Origin: Ricinus communis
Taxonomy: Eukaryota; Streptophyta; Magnoliopsida; Malpighiales; Euphorbiaceae
NCBI RefSeq assembly: GCF_019578655.1
Contig: NC_063262.1
Span: forward strand, 18,359,582-18,423,581
Length of the DNA stretch: 64,000 nt
Direction of reading: 5' to 3'
Of the stretch, positions 53,444-64,000 are shown in pieces. The notes under the pieces were generated by a model that searched no databases, was not told where the DNA came from, and was given only the letters and a program-made list of their open reading frames with translations. Both the position numbers and the translations under genes were made by a program. How positions within the stretch are numbered: the first letter of the stretch is position 1; each line of letters opens with the position of its first letter.

Positions 53444-55390
53444 GTATATTCGAACTTTCTATTCTCTTTTTTCCGCAACACATTCTATTATTCTTATTTT
53501 TGAATATTTCTTGGACAATTTTAAATGCCGTCTTTCATATTAGCTTAGTTCATTTAGTGATATTTTTATTATTTATGTTAGATGCCCTAAATAGTGACCT
53601 TTTTTTATTTATTTTAAGTATTACTTGTTTGTTTAAAAAAACGAAAAAATTCTCTTAACCATTTGGATTAATTTTAAAATTATATATGCTAAAATATAAT
53701 TTTATTGCTTAATCTTAAATCCAAAAGCAAACCTATTATGGGTAAATTGCTATATTTTATATACAATTAGTACGGATATTTTTATTTTTATTTTTCTTTT
53801 GGTACTACTGTTTTTATTTTTATTTTTATTTAACTGTTAAATTTTTTTTAATTGATTCGTTACATTAACAATGTCAACCCATGAATAATATATTATACTA
53901 AGAACATGGGACTTACCAATGAATGTGTATAATGTTTAAAAATTTATAACCAAGTCCTAGGTACTTAGTAGGATAATAATGAATTAATATTACTTGTGGC
54001 AAATTAATTAAAAATATTTTATTTTCAATAACATGTCAGTAAATATAGATAAAAATAATAATCGGTACTCTAAATAAAAATGAAAAAAGCAATGGTATAA
54101 TAAAGAAAAAAGTTATAATATTAATACCAAAATTTGGTGCTCACAGGCCAGGTTTACATCACTTTTGTTATTAAAGAACCTCCAAGAATAAAACCCACGA
54201 ACTCTAATCCTTATGATCCTGTGAATCACTAACCTGAAAACCCAAAGAACAACTTGAATCAAATCCTAGGATCGTCTAATTAGATTGTAAGATGATCAAG
54301 AATTATAATCTAATATAATGGCTTTTAATTAGTTTAATAGAGTTGTTCATTTTGGTTATAGTTTTTCTTTCTAGCGAAGTTTACATTACAATTTATCTCT
54401 AACGTTGAAAAATTCTTTTAATTTTATATAAAGAAAATTTACCATTGTTTACATCTAGACTAAGCTCAGTAATTTGGTTAGGCTCAATGGAAAAATCCTT
54501 CTAATTTTTATTCAAATTTTTTAAGTTAATTATATTTTGATCCATGACCCGGTTCTTGACTATGTTAATTTCTTGATTCATAGGCGAGGGGTTGATTCAT
54601 AAATAAAGATGTAAAGATGTGAAAGAGTAGTTACAAAAGTTTTGGATATTAAAGTACATCTTTATAAAATAGGATATAAATTTAGGAGACCGAGAGAAAG
54701 AATCATCTAAAACTACTTGCACATTATCAAGGATCAAATAGTAAATTGAAAAAAATTAAAGAAGTAGAGAAGTAGAATGTAGAATGTAGAAGTTATACAC
54801 ATATTTTACATGTGCAAAATCTAAGCCAAGCCATTTATATCTATAAATACATGATGGCCTTTGAAGAACAAATCCTAGTCAATGAATCAAACAAACAAAC
54901 CAAATTTAAAGTCTTTTATCTATCGTTAGCATTTATTTTAGTGGACTAGCTATCAAGCTTTCAATTTCAATTCTCAAGCACTCATTTACTTGCTTGTAAA
55001 CATTTATTTTTTATGCAATCAAATCTTTAATCTCTTTAATTTACTTTTATGCAAATCAATTTTTTTTTTTTATATATTTAACGCTTTCAAATCTATAACT
55101 TTCAATTGAATGCCTTCAAGTTTTTAGCTTACAAAATCTTTAGCTTATTAATATTCAACTTTTAGCTTACAGTTACTTTATTTCCAACTCAATTCATAAA
55201 GCTCATTTCAATTCCTTCACTCATTAAATATAGTTTTCACAACTCATTATAATCCATAAGCGCAACTTTCGTCTTATGAATCCACCATTCTTTTAATTTA
55301 GTGAAACTGCATTAGCCTAGCTAGGAATCCAAAGTAATTTATGTCCTTTTCTTATTCATATAATCTTTTATATTAGAAGTCAAAATGTCG
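53444..55390. other. AT-rich stretch without recognisable gene (A3)
   Basis: Counterpart of 8,868-10,780; nothing coding seen. Confidence 0.6.
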
Positions 55391-55729
55391 GGCATATAAT
55401 CATTTGAGGCAATTTGTCTCTAGCACACTAAGTAAAACAACATATGTGAAAAGGCAAAAAATACTACAAGTAGTATATTTTTAGGCACTTTCATTGGGAC
55501 ATCATACATGTTCATTCCATACTTTCAATTTTTTAATGAAGAATTCTTGAATTGTGGCTCTAAAGACTAGAATGTTTGTAAAATATTATCAGATCTCAAG
55601 ATGCAGAGGATGCGCCTACAACAACATGTCACAATATTCAAATTCCTTAGCTTATGGAAGAAATTAAATAGAGAAGGGAGAGGATCCTAATTCCTTAAAA
55701 TCATCACCCTCAAGGCAAGGAGGTTCAAC

Positions 55730-56136
55730 AAATTTCAAGAGGAACCAATATTGCAAATTTAAAGAATAATTTTCTTTCATTGCTTACGGCTACTAACCCT
55801 AATACTTATTTTGAAATATTAAAAGCTTTAAGGAAATAGAGTTAGAAAGTACTCAAGGCAGTAGGAGAACGCATAGGGTTTTTAGAAGAAAATTTTGAAC
55901 GGTTGCATAAAAGATATTATGATGATCTGGTAGCACTATTCCATCAAATGAATTCCTCAATTGTATTTATCAAGAAACATCATCATCTTCCATTATCAAA
56001 TTCACAAAGGGTTGAGGAAGGAGTAGTTATCAAACCTATTGGACATCTGATTGAAGAGCTTAAGGGAGGGGATTCCTTCATTATGATTTATACTCCTCAA
56101 AGGCAAAACAAGAATCAATATCAACTTCCTAATTGA
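55730..56136 (+). pseudogene. Unrecognised coding fragment (A3)
   Basis: Third copy of the fragment at 10,970-11,352, with the same internal TAG. Differences include RVEEGVVIKPIG and a longer end reading IYTPQRQNKNQYQLPN before the stop, because a CAA codon replaces the A1 stop. Family not recognised. Confidence 0.45.
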
Positions 56137-56154
56137 AAAGATGAAATTCTAAGA

Positions 56155-56880
56155 CTTGTTAGGGCATCACCTCCAACTGGGTGCCAACCTAAAAGGCATA
56201 TAATTCCTCAATAATTCTATGGAGCAAACAACCCTAGCACTCAATATTATTTAAATGGGGCAAAAATGTTTCTTCCGAGGATTCCATACACTAGGACAAA
56301 AGAAAAAAATATTCCACGAGTCCTAATCCCTCATATGCAAATTCGTCAAGTTGACATTAGAGAATACTTCCTTTAAATTGGGTAACATAAATACCAAGAA
56401 AATATCTGAGAGAGCCCAAATCTTTAATTACAAACGCCTTATTGAGATTGTTAATAATGTCCTACAATAAATATTCATCACTTATCATTAGGACGATATT
56501 GTCAATATAAAGTTGTAAAAGAGCAGCTCCTTGAAAAACTCAAAGAATAAATAATATTGAATCAACCCTACTATAAAGAAAGCCCATTGAGATAAGATGA
56601 AAAGTGAATTTATTAAACGATGCTTGTGGTGCTTATTGAAGGACATAAGTTGATCAATCAAGTCTACAAAAATAATATAGATGTTGTGGGTCAACAAATC
56701 CTAATGGTTGTGCCATGTAAATAGTTTCTTTAACTTAGCCATGGAGGAAAATGTTTTTGAAATCAAGTTATCGTGTTGGCCATGATAGAGTTATGGAAAT
56801 AAGAAGTACAAGCTGAAGCATTGTTGGATTAAGAATAAGGCTAAAAGTTTAATTAAAATCCAAACTAGGTTGTTAGAGTG
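56155..56880 (-). pseudogene. Ty1/copia reverse transcriptase pseudogene (A3)
   Basis: Duplicate of 11,400-12,125 with the same order of RT blocks (VYMAQPLGFVDPQ-like, APQASFNKF-like, LYIDNIVLM, KDLGSLRYFLGI) and several stops. It ends at the CACTA terminus at 56,882. Confidence 0.85.
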
Positions 56881-56881
56881 A

Positions 56882-57395
56882 CGCTATAAGAAAAACTACA
56901 TTTAGAGATGCTAGATAGTGATAGACAATTGCCCTTCGCTAAAAGGTGATAGAATAATAATGGCTCACCATTAGATTTGAGGTTGAAAAAAAGTACGATG
57001 AGCTAGCTAGTGATAGACTTCGAGTCCTTTCTAAATGAAACGCGAAATTTTGGCGCTAATATTAATGATGAGATAGCGACAATATAGCAACAACACTATA
57101 AGTCGTCGTTATATTTTTGCAGTAATGTGGCACGAGTTTTTAGCGCTAAGAAATTACAATTAGTAATGGCTAAATGTGTAAATAAATGAGGTATTTAGCG
57201 ACGACTATTGTACTGTCGCTGGTGCTTTGCCATTGCTAAATTGATCCATTGAATACGCTATCATTTTTTGCATGTTACATAAAATGAAAAGTTGTTAGCA
57301 ACGATGTGCGTTTAATGAAATGGTTCAGTTTATAGATCTAAAATATTTTGTCCCTAAATTTTAGGCCTTATGTTGTTGCAGTTTCCCTCCTTCCC
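56882..57395 (+). mobile_element. CACTA element terminus, mutated tip (A3)
   Basis: Begins CGCTATAAGAAAAAC, so the terminal CACTA has become CGCTA. Subterminal TTAGCGACGAC and GTCGCTGG motifs are kept. Same truncated structure as at 12,127. Confidence 0.7.
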
Positions 57396-58126
57396 CCTTT
57401 TTCTAGCTCTCCCTTTCTTTTCCCTCCCTTTCTTCTCCCCCTTCTCACTCCTTCATTCTCACAACCTTTCTCCCTCTTTTTCTCCCTCATTTCGTTGGTC
57501 CTCCATCCTATAGCCACTGATGTACATGTCCACCACCAGTTTTCAGTAAGGTTTGTTTATTTCTTTTTTCATAAATTTGCAGTTTAATTTCTTTAGGAAT
57601 ACAAACCCTTAATTGTCTCCTCTCCACCCCATACTCCTAGCTAGTCCTCTTTGTTGCCGATAAGTTTATTTTCTTTTTTAATTAAATTATTTTAATAATT
57701 TGTTTATCGTTATTTAGTAATTTATATGTTTTACATTTGTTTATTTATATTTATTTTGTTAAATTTTTTGTTATTTAATTTATTTTTATATTCTATTATT
57801 CTTTTAAATTTTTGAAAATTCCTGTTAATATAAACTTTAAAGTTTAGTTGTAATTTCTTTTATTCCTATTATTATTATTTTTTAAATTCAGGTTTGGTTT
57901 TTTAATTTCTGTTAAACTTTTTTGTCTTAATTTCTTTTAAAATTTATGTTAATTTATGTTATTAATTTATATTTATATTGTATTATTTTAGTGTAGTATC
58001 AATTATTTTTTAAATTTTTTATTATTATAGTTTTTCAAGTCTGTTTAGTTTTTCTTTAATATTTTTTGTTAATTTAGTATTTTTAGGGTTATTTTTATCT
58101 TTTTGTTCAATTTGTTCTATTTTTCA

Positions 58127-58328
58127 GTTGTTTTGTCCTCTCAGCATGTGCCACGTCAATTAACTTTTCTCCTCAGCTTGCCACGTTACCATTCGTATCG
58201 GAAATTGGACATTTGGACTAAATTGATATACGTTTATGTACTTTTGATACCATTTTGATTCAAATTAAAGTCTAGGTATCAAATTGATATATAATCTCAA
58301 AGTTTGGTACCAGCTGGACAATTTACCC
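58127..58328. mobile_element. Right half of foldback MULE-type MITE
   Basis: Starts in mid-element (GTTGTTTTGCCCTCTCAGC) directly after A3 sequence and ends CCAGCTGGACAATTTACCC. The left half is missing, which marks a rearrangement breakpoint. Confidence 0.8.
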
Positions 58329-58586
58329 TAAAAATTGTGATAAAATTTCTAGAAAATAGTATAAATCTAAACAAAATATTGATGAACCATATTAAAAAAA
58401 AAACCTGCTAACAAGAGGGCTATAAATTCTTTTATAAAATCTAAAATAAAGAATACAAAACTGCAAGAGAATAATTAACCTTTTCTAAAAATAATTAGAC
58501 TTTTAACAAAGCTATATAAAATTTTATGAATGTATATTTACATCCTGTTTTATTTCCATTGGCTTTTAACGTCCCAATAATGGTGT
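58329..58586 (+). promoter_or_regulatory. Partial orphan TPS 5'-flank module
   Basis: Fifth copy of the upstream module, broken at AATGGTGT (58,586). No TPS exon follows. Confidence 0.55.
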
Positions 58587-58789
58587 AATAGTAAAACACT
58601 CAACTTTATTCTTATCCTTAGTATTGTTTCTCATGATAGCTGAAAAGAAAAGAAAATTAAGAATTAAAAAATAAAAATAATTAATAATAATCAATAATTA
58701 ATAAACATATAAAACAAAAAAGTTACTAAAAGGCTAAAAGAAAATTGAGCCTAGAGCTTGAATTGCTATTAGGATTGCTCAGGTGGGCT

Positions 58790-58996
58790 TGATGTGTGCT
58801 ATTTGTGTTAGCTACAATCTAAGGCAGCATACCTATCGATGCAGTCTAGCACTAATGGCGAGTATCAAGGTCATATTCCTCGGGAAAGTGAAAGCCCAGA
58901 GTTACTCTTTTGTTCTTTGTTATATTAACCTAAAATTAGTGATGAATAATTTCTAAACTAACTAATAGCTACAAGCTAAGTTCTAAGGGAGATGCA
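58790..58996 (-). mobile_element. Athila-like LTR fragment
   Basis: Matches the first ~200 bp of the LTR at 19,670 (TGATGTGTGCTA, GCAGTCTAGCACTAATGGCG, CCTCGGGAAAGTGAAAGC), then diverges after GATGCA. Truncated. Confidence 0.85.
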
Positions 58997-60390
58997 TATC
59001 TTTATGTCCTAAAAGGACATAAAATTAAAATTAAGAATATTTTATAGAGAATTAGTTATTAATTATATCTGATTTAATTAATTGTAACTCTTTACAACTT
59101 TTATCAACTAAGACTAAATCTTGGTTCCTAATATGACTAGGATTAGTAAAGTTTGTTTAGTCAAAGGTTGACTTTATGTCTTAATTTTATTTTGTCCGAA
59201 TATTACACTCTAAAATAAGGAGAATTTTTATTTTGATATGATTGTCTTAATTCTCCGTACCTCATTTAGTTCTAATTGAATGCAATGATCAAATAACTTG
59301 AATTATGCTATCTTGATTCTTTTATATGCTTTATATAATTTGATCATATTTGGCATGATTGATGGTTATGGACTACAAAGACCAATGTGTTTGTGTTAAA
59401 TGGATGAATGTTTTGATTTGGTATTTTTAAAATAAGGACTGCATTCATTGCCTTTCTCTAATTTTCTTGGATTGTAAATTTTTTTTCTCATCCAACTCCC
59501 TTTGAATGCAACTCAAGGTTTCTCTAAATCTTATATAATGATTATATAGTTTTAGAATAGTTTGATAGAATTTTATTTTGTAATCCGAATGAAGATATGG
59601 CACCAAATGGAGATGAATGAGATGTTGCTTTAAGACTTTTGACCATCTAGTTTTCTTCGATGGCTCGAAATAACGAATTTAGAAAGTCCACAATCATCTA
59701 TAGTAGTTTGTCATGCTTAGCTTATTTTATTTATATAATGTATGATATATGCATGATCATGCCAAGGCATGAAGCCCTTATATTTAATATTTGTATGTTC
59801 ATGAGACCTTAATCACTGATTAATAACAAATCCCTCGTTCAATATTAAGTCACATGTTAAGAACATGACTAAGTTGCCTTCCATAATTAAAATAGAACGA
59901 GAGCCTTGTTCATAAGTTAATTTGTTGAGTCACTCAAGGTTGCCTATTACTTGGGCATGTTCTTTATTTTAATTGATGGGTCTTACTTAACTATCTTATG
60001 TAAATCAGATAAGTCACTCATGTTTATATGAAGATAGAGGCGTGAATTAGGTGAAACATATATGATGTTTGGAATATCATAAAATATATTTAGACAAACA
60101 TCATTATCACCTAATTGATGTAAAAGTTGTATAGAGATACAACTGACAAATAGTTGTCTACCTATTTTATTTTAATATGGTTTGTTGAGTCACTTAAGGT
60201 CATATTAAAATAGATGTGATTCTAGCCCACTAGGATAGTTCAACTGTTAGCATCCCGAATTGATAGTAAGGGTTATTAGTTTGTATTAAAAAAAAAAAAT
60301 AGTTAAGTAATTGGTTGTAAGACCTCTACTAGTTACTTGTATAAATTAACTTATATTCGTTTATCTTTATATTAGAAGGTTGTAAGAAAA
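58997..60390 (+). other. Possible copia LTR/leader, no gene
   Basis: No coding signal. The phrase TTGTTGAGTCACT(C/T)AAGGT occurs twice (about 59,921 and 60,182). Position suggests the LTR and leader of the copia element whose gag follows, but ends were not resolved. Confidence 0.35.
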
Positions 60391-61215
60391 GATGAGTGGC
60401 AATCTATCTTTGTGCAGTATCACTGAAACGATAAGCTTATTGTGCCGAAATTTCTTGATTGGCATTGCAATATGAGAACTGTTCTTAAATAAGAAAAGAA
60501 GTTTTATATGCTAGACACACCTCCATTGCGTCTCCTTATTGTAGTTGCACCCAAGGAGATGGTGCAAGAATAAAAAAGCATTAAAAAGATAATAAAAAAA
60601 CATTAAAAAGATAATGACAAAGTTATTTGTGTGATAATAGGAAGTATGACTTCCAAACTACAAAAACAACATGAGAATATGGATGCTCAAACCATCATCT
60701 TACATTTGAAGGAAATGTTTGATGAGCAACAAGGACTAAAAGGTTTAAGACCTCAAAGGAATTGTTCAGATGCAAGATGGCCGAAGGTGTATCTATGAAT
60801 GCACATGGACTAAAGATGCCTGAATATATTGAATATTTAGGGCATCTTGGTTTTATGATGGACCATAAAATAAGTATAGACTTAATTTTGCAATCTCTAC
60901 CTAATAGTTATTCGCAGTTTGTTATAAACTTTCATAGGAATAAGTTGGATACTACCATACCAAACTTATTAATATGTTAAAAACTATGGAGGGTACCATA
61001 AAGAAGCAAAAGAGAGTTGTTCTAATGGTAGAATCTTCTAAGGCTACTAAGAGTAAGTCTAAGAAGAAAAAGAGAAAGAAAGCCCAGAAGCCAAAGAAAG
61101 TCTTAAAGGCTAATCGAGGTGTCAACAAGGATAAAGGAAAGTATCACCATTATGGGAAGGAGGGATATTGGAGAAGGAACTGTAAGGTTTAGATTACTGC
61201 TTTGAAGGATAAGAA
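60390..61215 (+). pseudogene. Ty1/copia gag pseudogene
   Basis: Plus-strand blocks of copia gag in order: an N-terminal relic, LQKQHENMDAQTIILHLKEM (frame altered), CKMAEGVSMNAHGLKMPEY, LGFMMDHKISIDLILQSLP, SYSQFVINFHRNKLDTTIP, then in another frame ESSKATKSKSKKKKRKK and a zinc-knuckle region YHHYGKEGYWRRNC. Three of the four knuckle ligands (Cys, Cys, His) are replaced by Tyr. A simple repeat-like duplication of CATTAAAAAGATAAT lies at about 60,577-60,617. Several frameshifts and stops make it non-functional. Gag would normally form the retroelement particle. Confidence 0.8.
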
Positions 61216-61850
61216 GCAATAACAAGCTTCTTATTATGAAAATAAATAGACTAGCCTAAAGGCAATTGTTGCCATTTAGTTTAGTTTTTTTTTTTGTTTT
61301 CCTTATTAAGAATTTAATAATTATTAGTAATTCTTTTTCTAGAACAATTGTTGTTATTATTTCATTTACTAATATTAGGCAATTGTTGCCTTATTTAGTT
61401 AAAATGATTTATGTTTCTAGAATGTCATACGAAAGGTTGTGTGAAAGTAAGAAAACAAAAACCTTTTGCGAAAAATCTAAAGAAATTCTCAATGGACATA
61501 AGGATTGTATTATTGATATTAAGGAAAATAAGTAACATCGTAACTTATAAATCTTAGGAAATCGATATTATAGTCAATTTGTCTTTAAGAAAGACACATG
61601 CTGAATTCCTAAGCTATATGTAGGATGTATGTTTGTATCATCATTAGAATGTCTAAAACTTGCAATTACTCAAATTAATAAAGTTTCATAAGATGATGAA
61701 ACCTTACTTTATGAGACATAGTTAGATCAATAAAGAATGTTGCAAGACTTCTCATAGGATGTATACTCTTATAACCATTAACTCCAATGTGGTATGTTTA
61801 TGATATGATCACAACAGAAGTATATATATATATATAAACCCAAAGTGGTA
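61216..61850. other. Unassigned sequence
   Basis: A T-rich stretch with a short open frame (61,266-61,535) whose second half, KTFCEKSKEILNGHKDC, looks protein-like but is not recognised. Probably continuing copia decay. Confidence 0.35.
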
Positions 61851-62184
61851 CCTCTGATGGAGCCATTGCCGAACTCCTCATAGCTGGATTTTCTGGCCAG
61901 CTTAAAGGATGGTGGGATTACCATCTCAGTCTTCAAACCCTACTAAATCTCAAAGCCTAGCCAAGACCAATTTCAGAAGTAAACTGAGTTTGCTAGAGCA
62001 GTCAGAGAACAACTTAAAAACTAAGACCCTTGTCCCCTCTTCTAGTAAGAATACTTATGATCTTACTATGATCTTGGATAAAGGGAAAAAGCTAAAAACC
62101 CCTCTTCCTACCGTTCAAGAACTTCAGAAAGAAATCAAAGCAATCAAAACTGAGCTCAAAGATTTCTATTCAGAAATAAAGTGA
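61850..62184 (+). pseudogene. Retroelement gag-like fragment (plus strand)
   Basis: A plus-strand frame reads TSDGAIAELLIAGFSGQLKG then WWDYHLS, a pattern familiar from plant retroelement or caulimovirus-like polyproteins. After a frame change comes a Ser/Lys-rich stretch ending in a coiled-coil-like PTVQELQKEIKAIKTELKDF at 62,184. The opposite-strand relative at 62,693-63,060 suggests pieces of one family in inverted arrangement. Dead fragment; exact family not certain. Confidence 0.5.
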
Positions 62185-62514
62185 TGGTTTCTATTTGGAA
62201 ATCACCAGGGAAAATGAGTTTTATTTGAATCAAATATTTTCTTGAGGTAATTTCCTTTCAATCTACTTTTGCAAATCAGAGATTTTTCTTTGGACAAAAT
62301 GTGTCAACCTTAATCCTAACGATTTCCCTCCACTTCATAGGAGACCCTTCTCTTCTGAAAGATAAGAATGCTGAACTCCTTAGCAATCTAATTTGTAAAA
62401 AGCTTAGTAATTTCCAAACCTACAAAGACACCTTCCTGATTTCTCTTTGTGTAACTTGAAGAATACAAGAGGTTCTTCGTATTTTTCAGTCCGCCCTCTT
62501 CTTTGGAAAACTCC

Positions 62515-62524
62515 TCTATTTATA
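62515..62524 (-). promoter_or_regulatory. TATA-type promoter of minus-strand retroelement
   Basis: Minus strand TATAAATAGA followed by sequence like that at 521 and 48,642 (CTCTTGTATTCTTCAAG). It lies about 170 bp downstream, in minus-strand sense, of a polyprotein fragment, as at the other two sites. Confidence 0.6.
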
Positions 62525-62529
62525 GAGGT

Positions 62530-62571
62530 CTTGAAGCTTTGGATGCTCTTCTTGAAGCTTTGGATGCTCTT
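62530..62571. repeat. 21-bp direct repeat
   Basis: CTTGAAGCTTTGGATGCTCTT-type unit twice in tandem, just upstream (minus-strand sense) of the TATA box, where the related promoters carry a different 40-bp-spaced repeat. Confidence 0.85.
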
Positions 62572-62692
62572 CTTAGTGGAATAAGGGGCAAGTGGAGGGA
62601 AATCGTTAGGATTAAGATTGACACAACATCCTCAATTGGATTTCCTAGTTCATCTAAGATGGGGGTCCCTTCTATTGTGGTTTGGATGGCAC

Positions 62693-63060
62693 CTAGGATT
62701 TGGAGCTGTTTTGCTTGTGTGAGATGGTAATCCCACCTTTCAAACCCATATCTTGTTTCAAGTGGAAAAGCTGGGTTTGTTTTCCTTTGATTAAAGCATT
62801 TATCTCAAAATTGTAAATTGAGTGGGCTTTAATAAGATTGAGATTTCTCTTTTTAGGTTTTTCTATAAAAGGAAAAATAATCTTTGAATCTTTAGTTTTA
62901 AAAAAAATACCAGCAGTAGTTACTTTGAAAGGAGTAATTAAATTAATAAAAGGAGTTCCCAAAATAACTGTTTGCTGAAGATCTTCTGTAAGAATAAAAA
63001 CATTTTTTAAAGAGAGTTGGGCTTTGAAATACTTTTAGAGCTCTGAGATAGGTTTTGAAG
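62693..63060 (-). pseudogene. Retroelement polyprotein fragment, protease/RT boundary
   Basis: A minus-strand frame beginning near 63,060 (AQLSLKNVFILTEDLQQ), then the motif VILGTPFINLITPF, FFKTKDSKIIFPF and KGKQTQLFHL, ending at a stop. ILGTPF is the block between protease and RT in plant retroelements and caulimovirus-like polyproteins. The RT catalytic part is absent. Probably the same family as 843-1,275. Dead fragment. Confidence 0.6.
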
Positions 63061-64000
63061 GAAAATTTCTATCTCAGGTTTTGAAAAAGGGATAGAAAGT
63101 ATACCTTTACCCTTGTTGGAAGAGGAGGATGACTATATATATATATAAGAGAAACATACACAATTAGAAAAAGCAAGAAAACTTGATCTAATAAATTTAA
63201 GTTTGTAAGATATCCAAAAAGGTTTTAGGATATCAATACTATCATGCTCTTAAAAGAAAGCATTTGTTTAGGATATGTTTTCCTTTCAAAATAGGGTTTT
63301 CTAAAAGAAGCAGGTGGAGTTTGATAGATCTTGATAGAGATCAAGATAAGTAAACTAGCATTAAAATGGAACAGAAGATTGAAAGTGCTTAGCATAAGAT
63401 GCATAACTTTAAGTTAATCATATACATTATTTCGGCATATAGTAGGATACAACGTATTTATAAGAAATGGAGATCTCTTATGAAATATGAAAAATACATC
63501 TCATTATTGATGAGACTATTATAATAAGAATAATTGTTTGACATTAATTCTTTGAGTTAGCATCAAGCCATAAGATTCTATTGTATACACCATATTGTTT
63601 AACTAAGTGAAGACTATGTTGGACTCGTCTAAATGAATAAGATCCATTAAAGTGGAAGTGAGTTTTTGAGAGAAACTAATATGTAAGTCTTTGCACAAAG
63701 GTTGAGCAAAAAAATTAATAAGTTACATACTTAATCAAAAGGTTGATTAGTAATGTAATTATAAGTATCAATCGAAATAGAATAGACAAGTGTATGTAAA
63801 GGGTTAGTGGGAGTATAATAATATTTCATAATATTGTATGTTGTGGACATATAAATTAAAGAAAAGTGAAAAATCATTTATTATGAATCTACCAAGACTT
63901 ATAATCCATAAGAGTTAGAACATGCATCTTACTTTCTAGGGTTGAGATCTATAGAGAAAGATGCTTCAAACTACATGAATGTTCTAAACTTCGAATACAT
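63061..64000. other. No recognisable feature
   Basis: AT-rich sequence with no convincing frame or repeat on either strand, apart from a short TATATATATATA run near 63,134. Confidence 0.55.

Larger units (their letters stand above)
48072..58127 (+). repeat. Segmental duplication copy A3
   Basis: Matches A1 from its first base to about 13,350 without the solo LTR. It has two private short insertions in its downstream part (about 54,706-54,737 and 55,415-55,550) and a private intron deletion near 51,688. It ends at a chimeric join to the right half of a MULE-type MITE. Confidence 0.9.

Noticed and set aside
1..64000. CRISPR arrays, prokaryotic operons, toxin-antitoxin or defence systems
   Set aside because: The TE families, spliced TPS exons and rDNA show plant nuclear DNA; no spaced short repeats or operon-like gene runs were seen.
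1..64000. tRNA genes
   Set aside because: No sequence with both A-box and B-box spacing and a convincing cloverleaf was found by eye; a covariance-model scan would be needed to exclude them.

Overview
The window is AT-rich, repeat-dense nuclear DNA from a flowering plant, most likely a dicot. The evidence is Athila-like and Tat/Ogre-like Ty3/gypsy remains, Ty1/copia gag and RT fragments, a CACTA terminus, MULE-type elements, a piece of nuclear 45S rDNA, and intron-containing plant terpene synthase (TPS) remnants. I cannot name the species. No complete intact protein-coding gene was recognised. Most long open frames are TE fragments or non-coding shadows.

Layout. (1) 1-13,350: segmental-duplication copy A1. 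It holds a minus-strand retroelement polyprotein fragment with a TATA-type promoter, a 3.47-kb solo gypsy-type LTR, a MULE-type MITE, TPS pseudogene exons 1 and 2, an unrecognised coding fragment, a copia RT pseudogene and a CACTA end. (2) 13,350-33,500: accessory TE mosaic. It holds a plus-strand plant-transposon-protein relic split by a 1.06-kb rDNA fragment (5.8S tail-ITS2-25S head), a Tat/Ogre-like integrase on the minus strand cut by an Athila-like LTR, Athila gag/pol remains, a second gypsy gag region, a 0.6-kb MITE, a second plant-transposon-protein relic and a copia-type LTR. (3) 33,340-42,230: two diverged tandem copies (C1, C2) of a 3.4-kb module. It carries the inverted start of block A, a palindromic MITE pair and the TPS 5' flank. 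C2 also holds a Pack-MULE with a captured ARM-repeat gene fragment. (4) 42,230-47,494: block A2 with the second TPS pseudogene. (5) 47,494-48,070: an inverted piece of C2. (6) 48,072-58,127: block A3 with the third TPS pseudogene. (7) 58,127-64,000: a chimeric junction, an Athila LTR fragment, a copia gag pseudogene, and retroelement polyprotein fragments on both strands.

The unifying story is repeated segmental duplication of one TPS pseudogene locus. All three copies share the same exon-2 frameshift, so that break predates the duplications. A1 and A3 additionally share loss of the start codon and a Trp-to-Cys change, so they are closest relatives. The insertions (solo LTR, Pack-MULE, MULE-MITE) are present in some copies and absent from others, which gives internal empty-site controls and a relative order of events. 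No previously undescribed enzymatic or defence system was found. The most notable items are the TPS pseudogene family, the Pack-MULE with exact 9-bp target duplication and paralogous empty site, the templated filler at a rearrangement junction, the degenerate rDNA insert, and the palindromic AACACGGCCGTGTT arrays next to TATA boxes in the Athila-like element.
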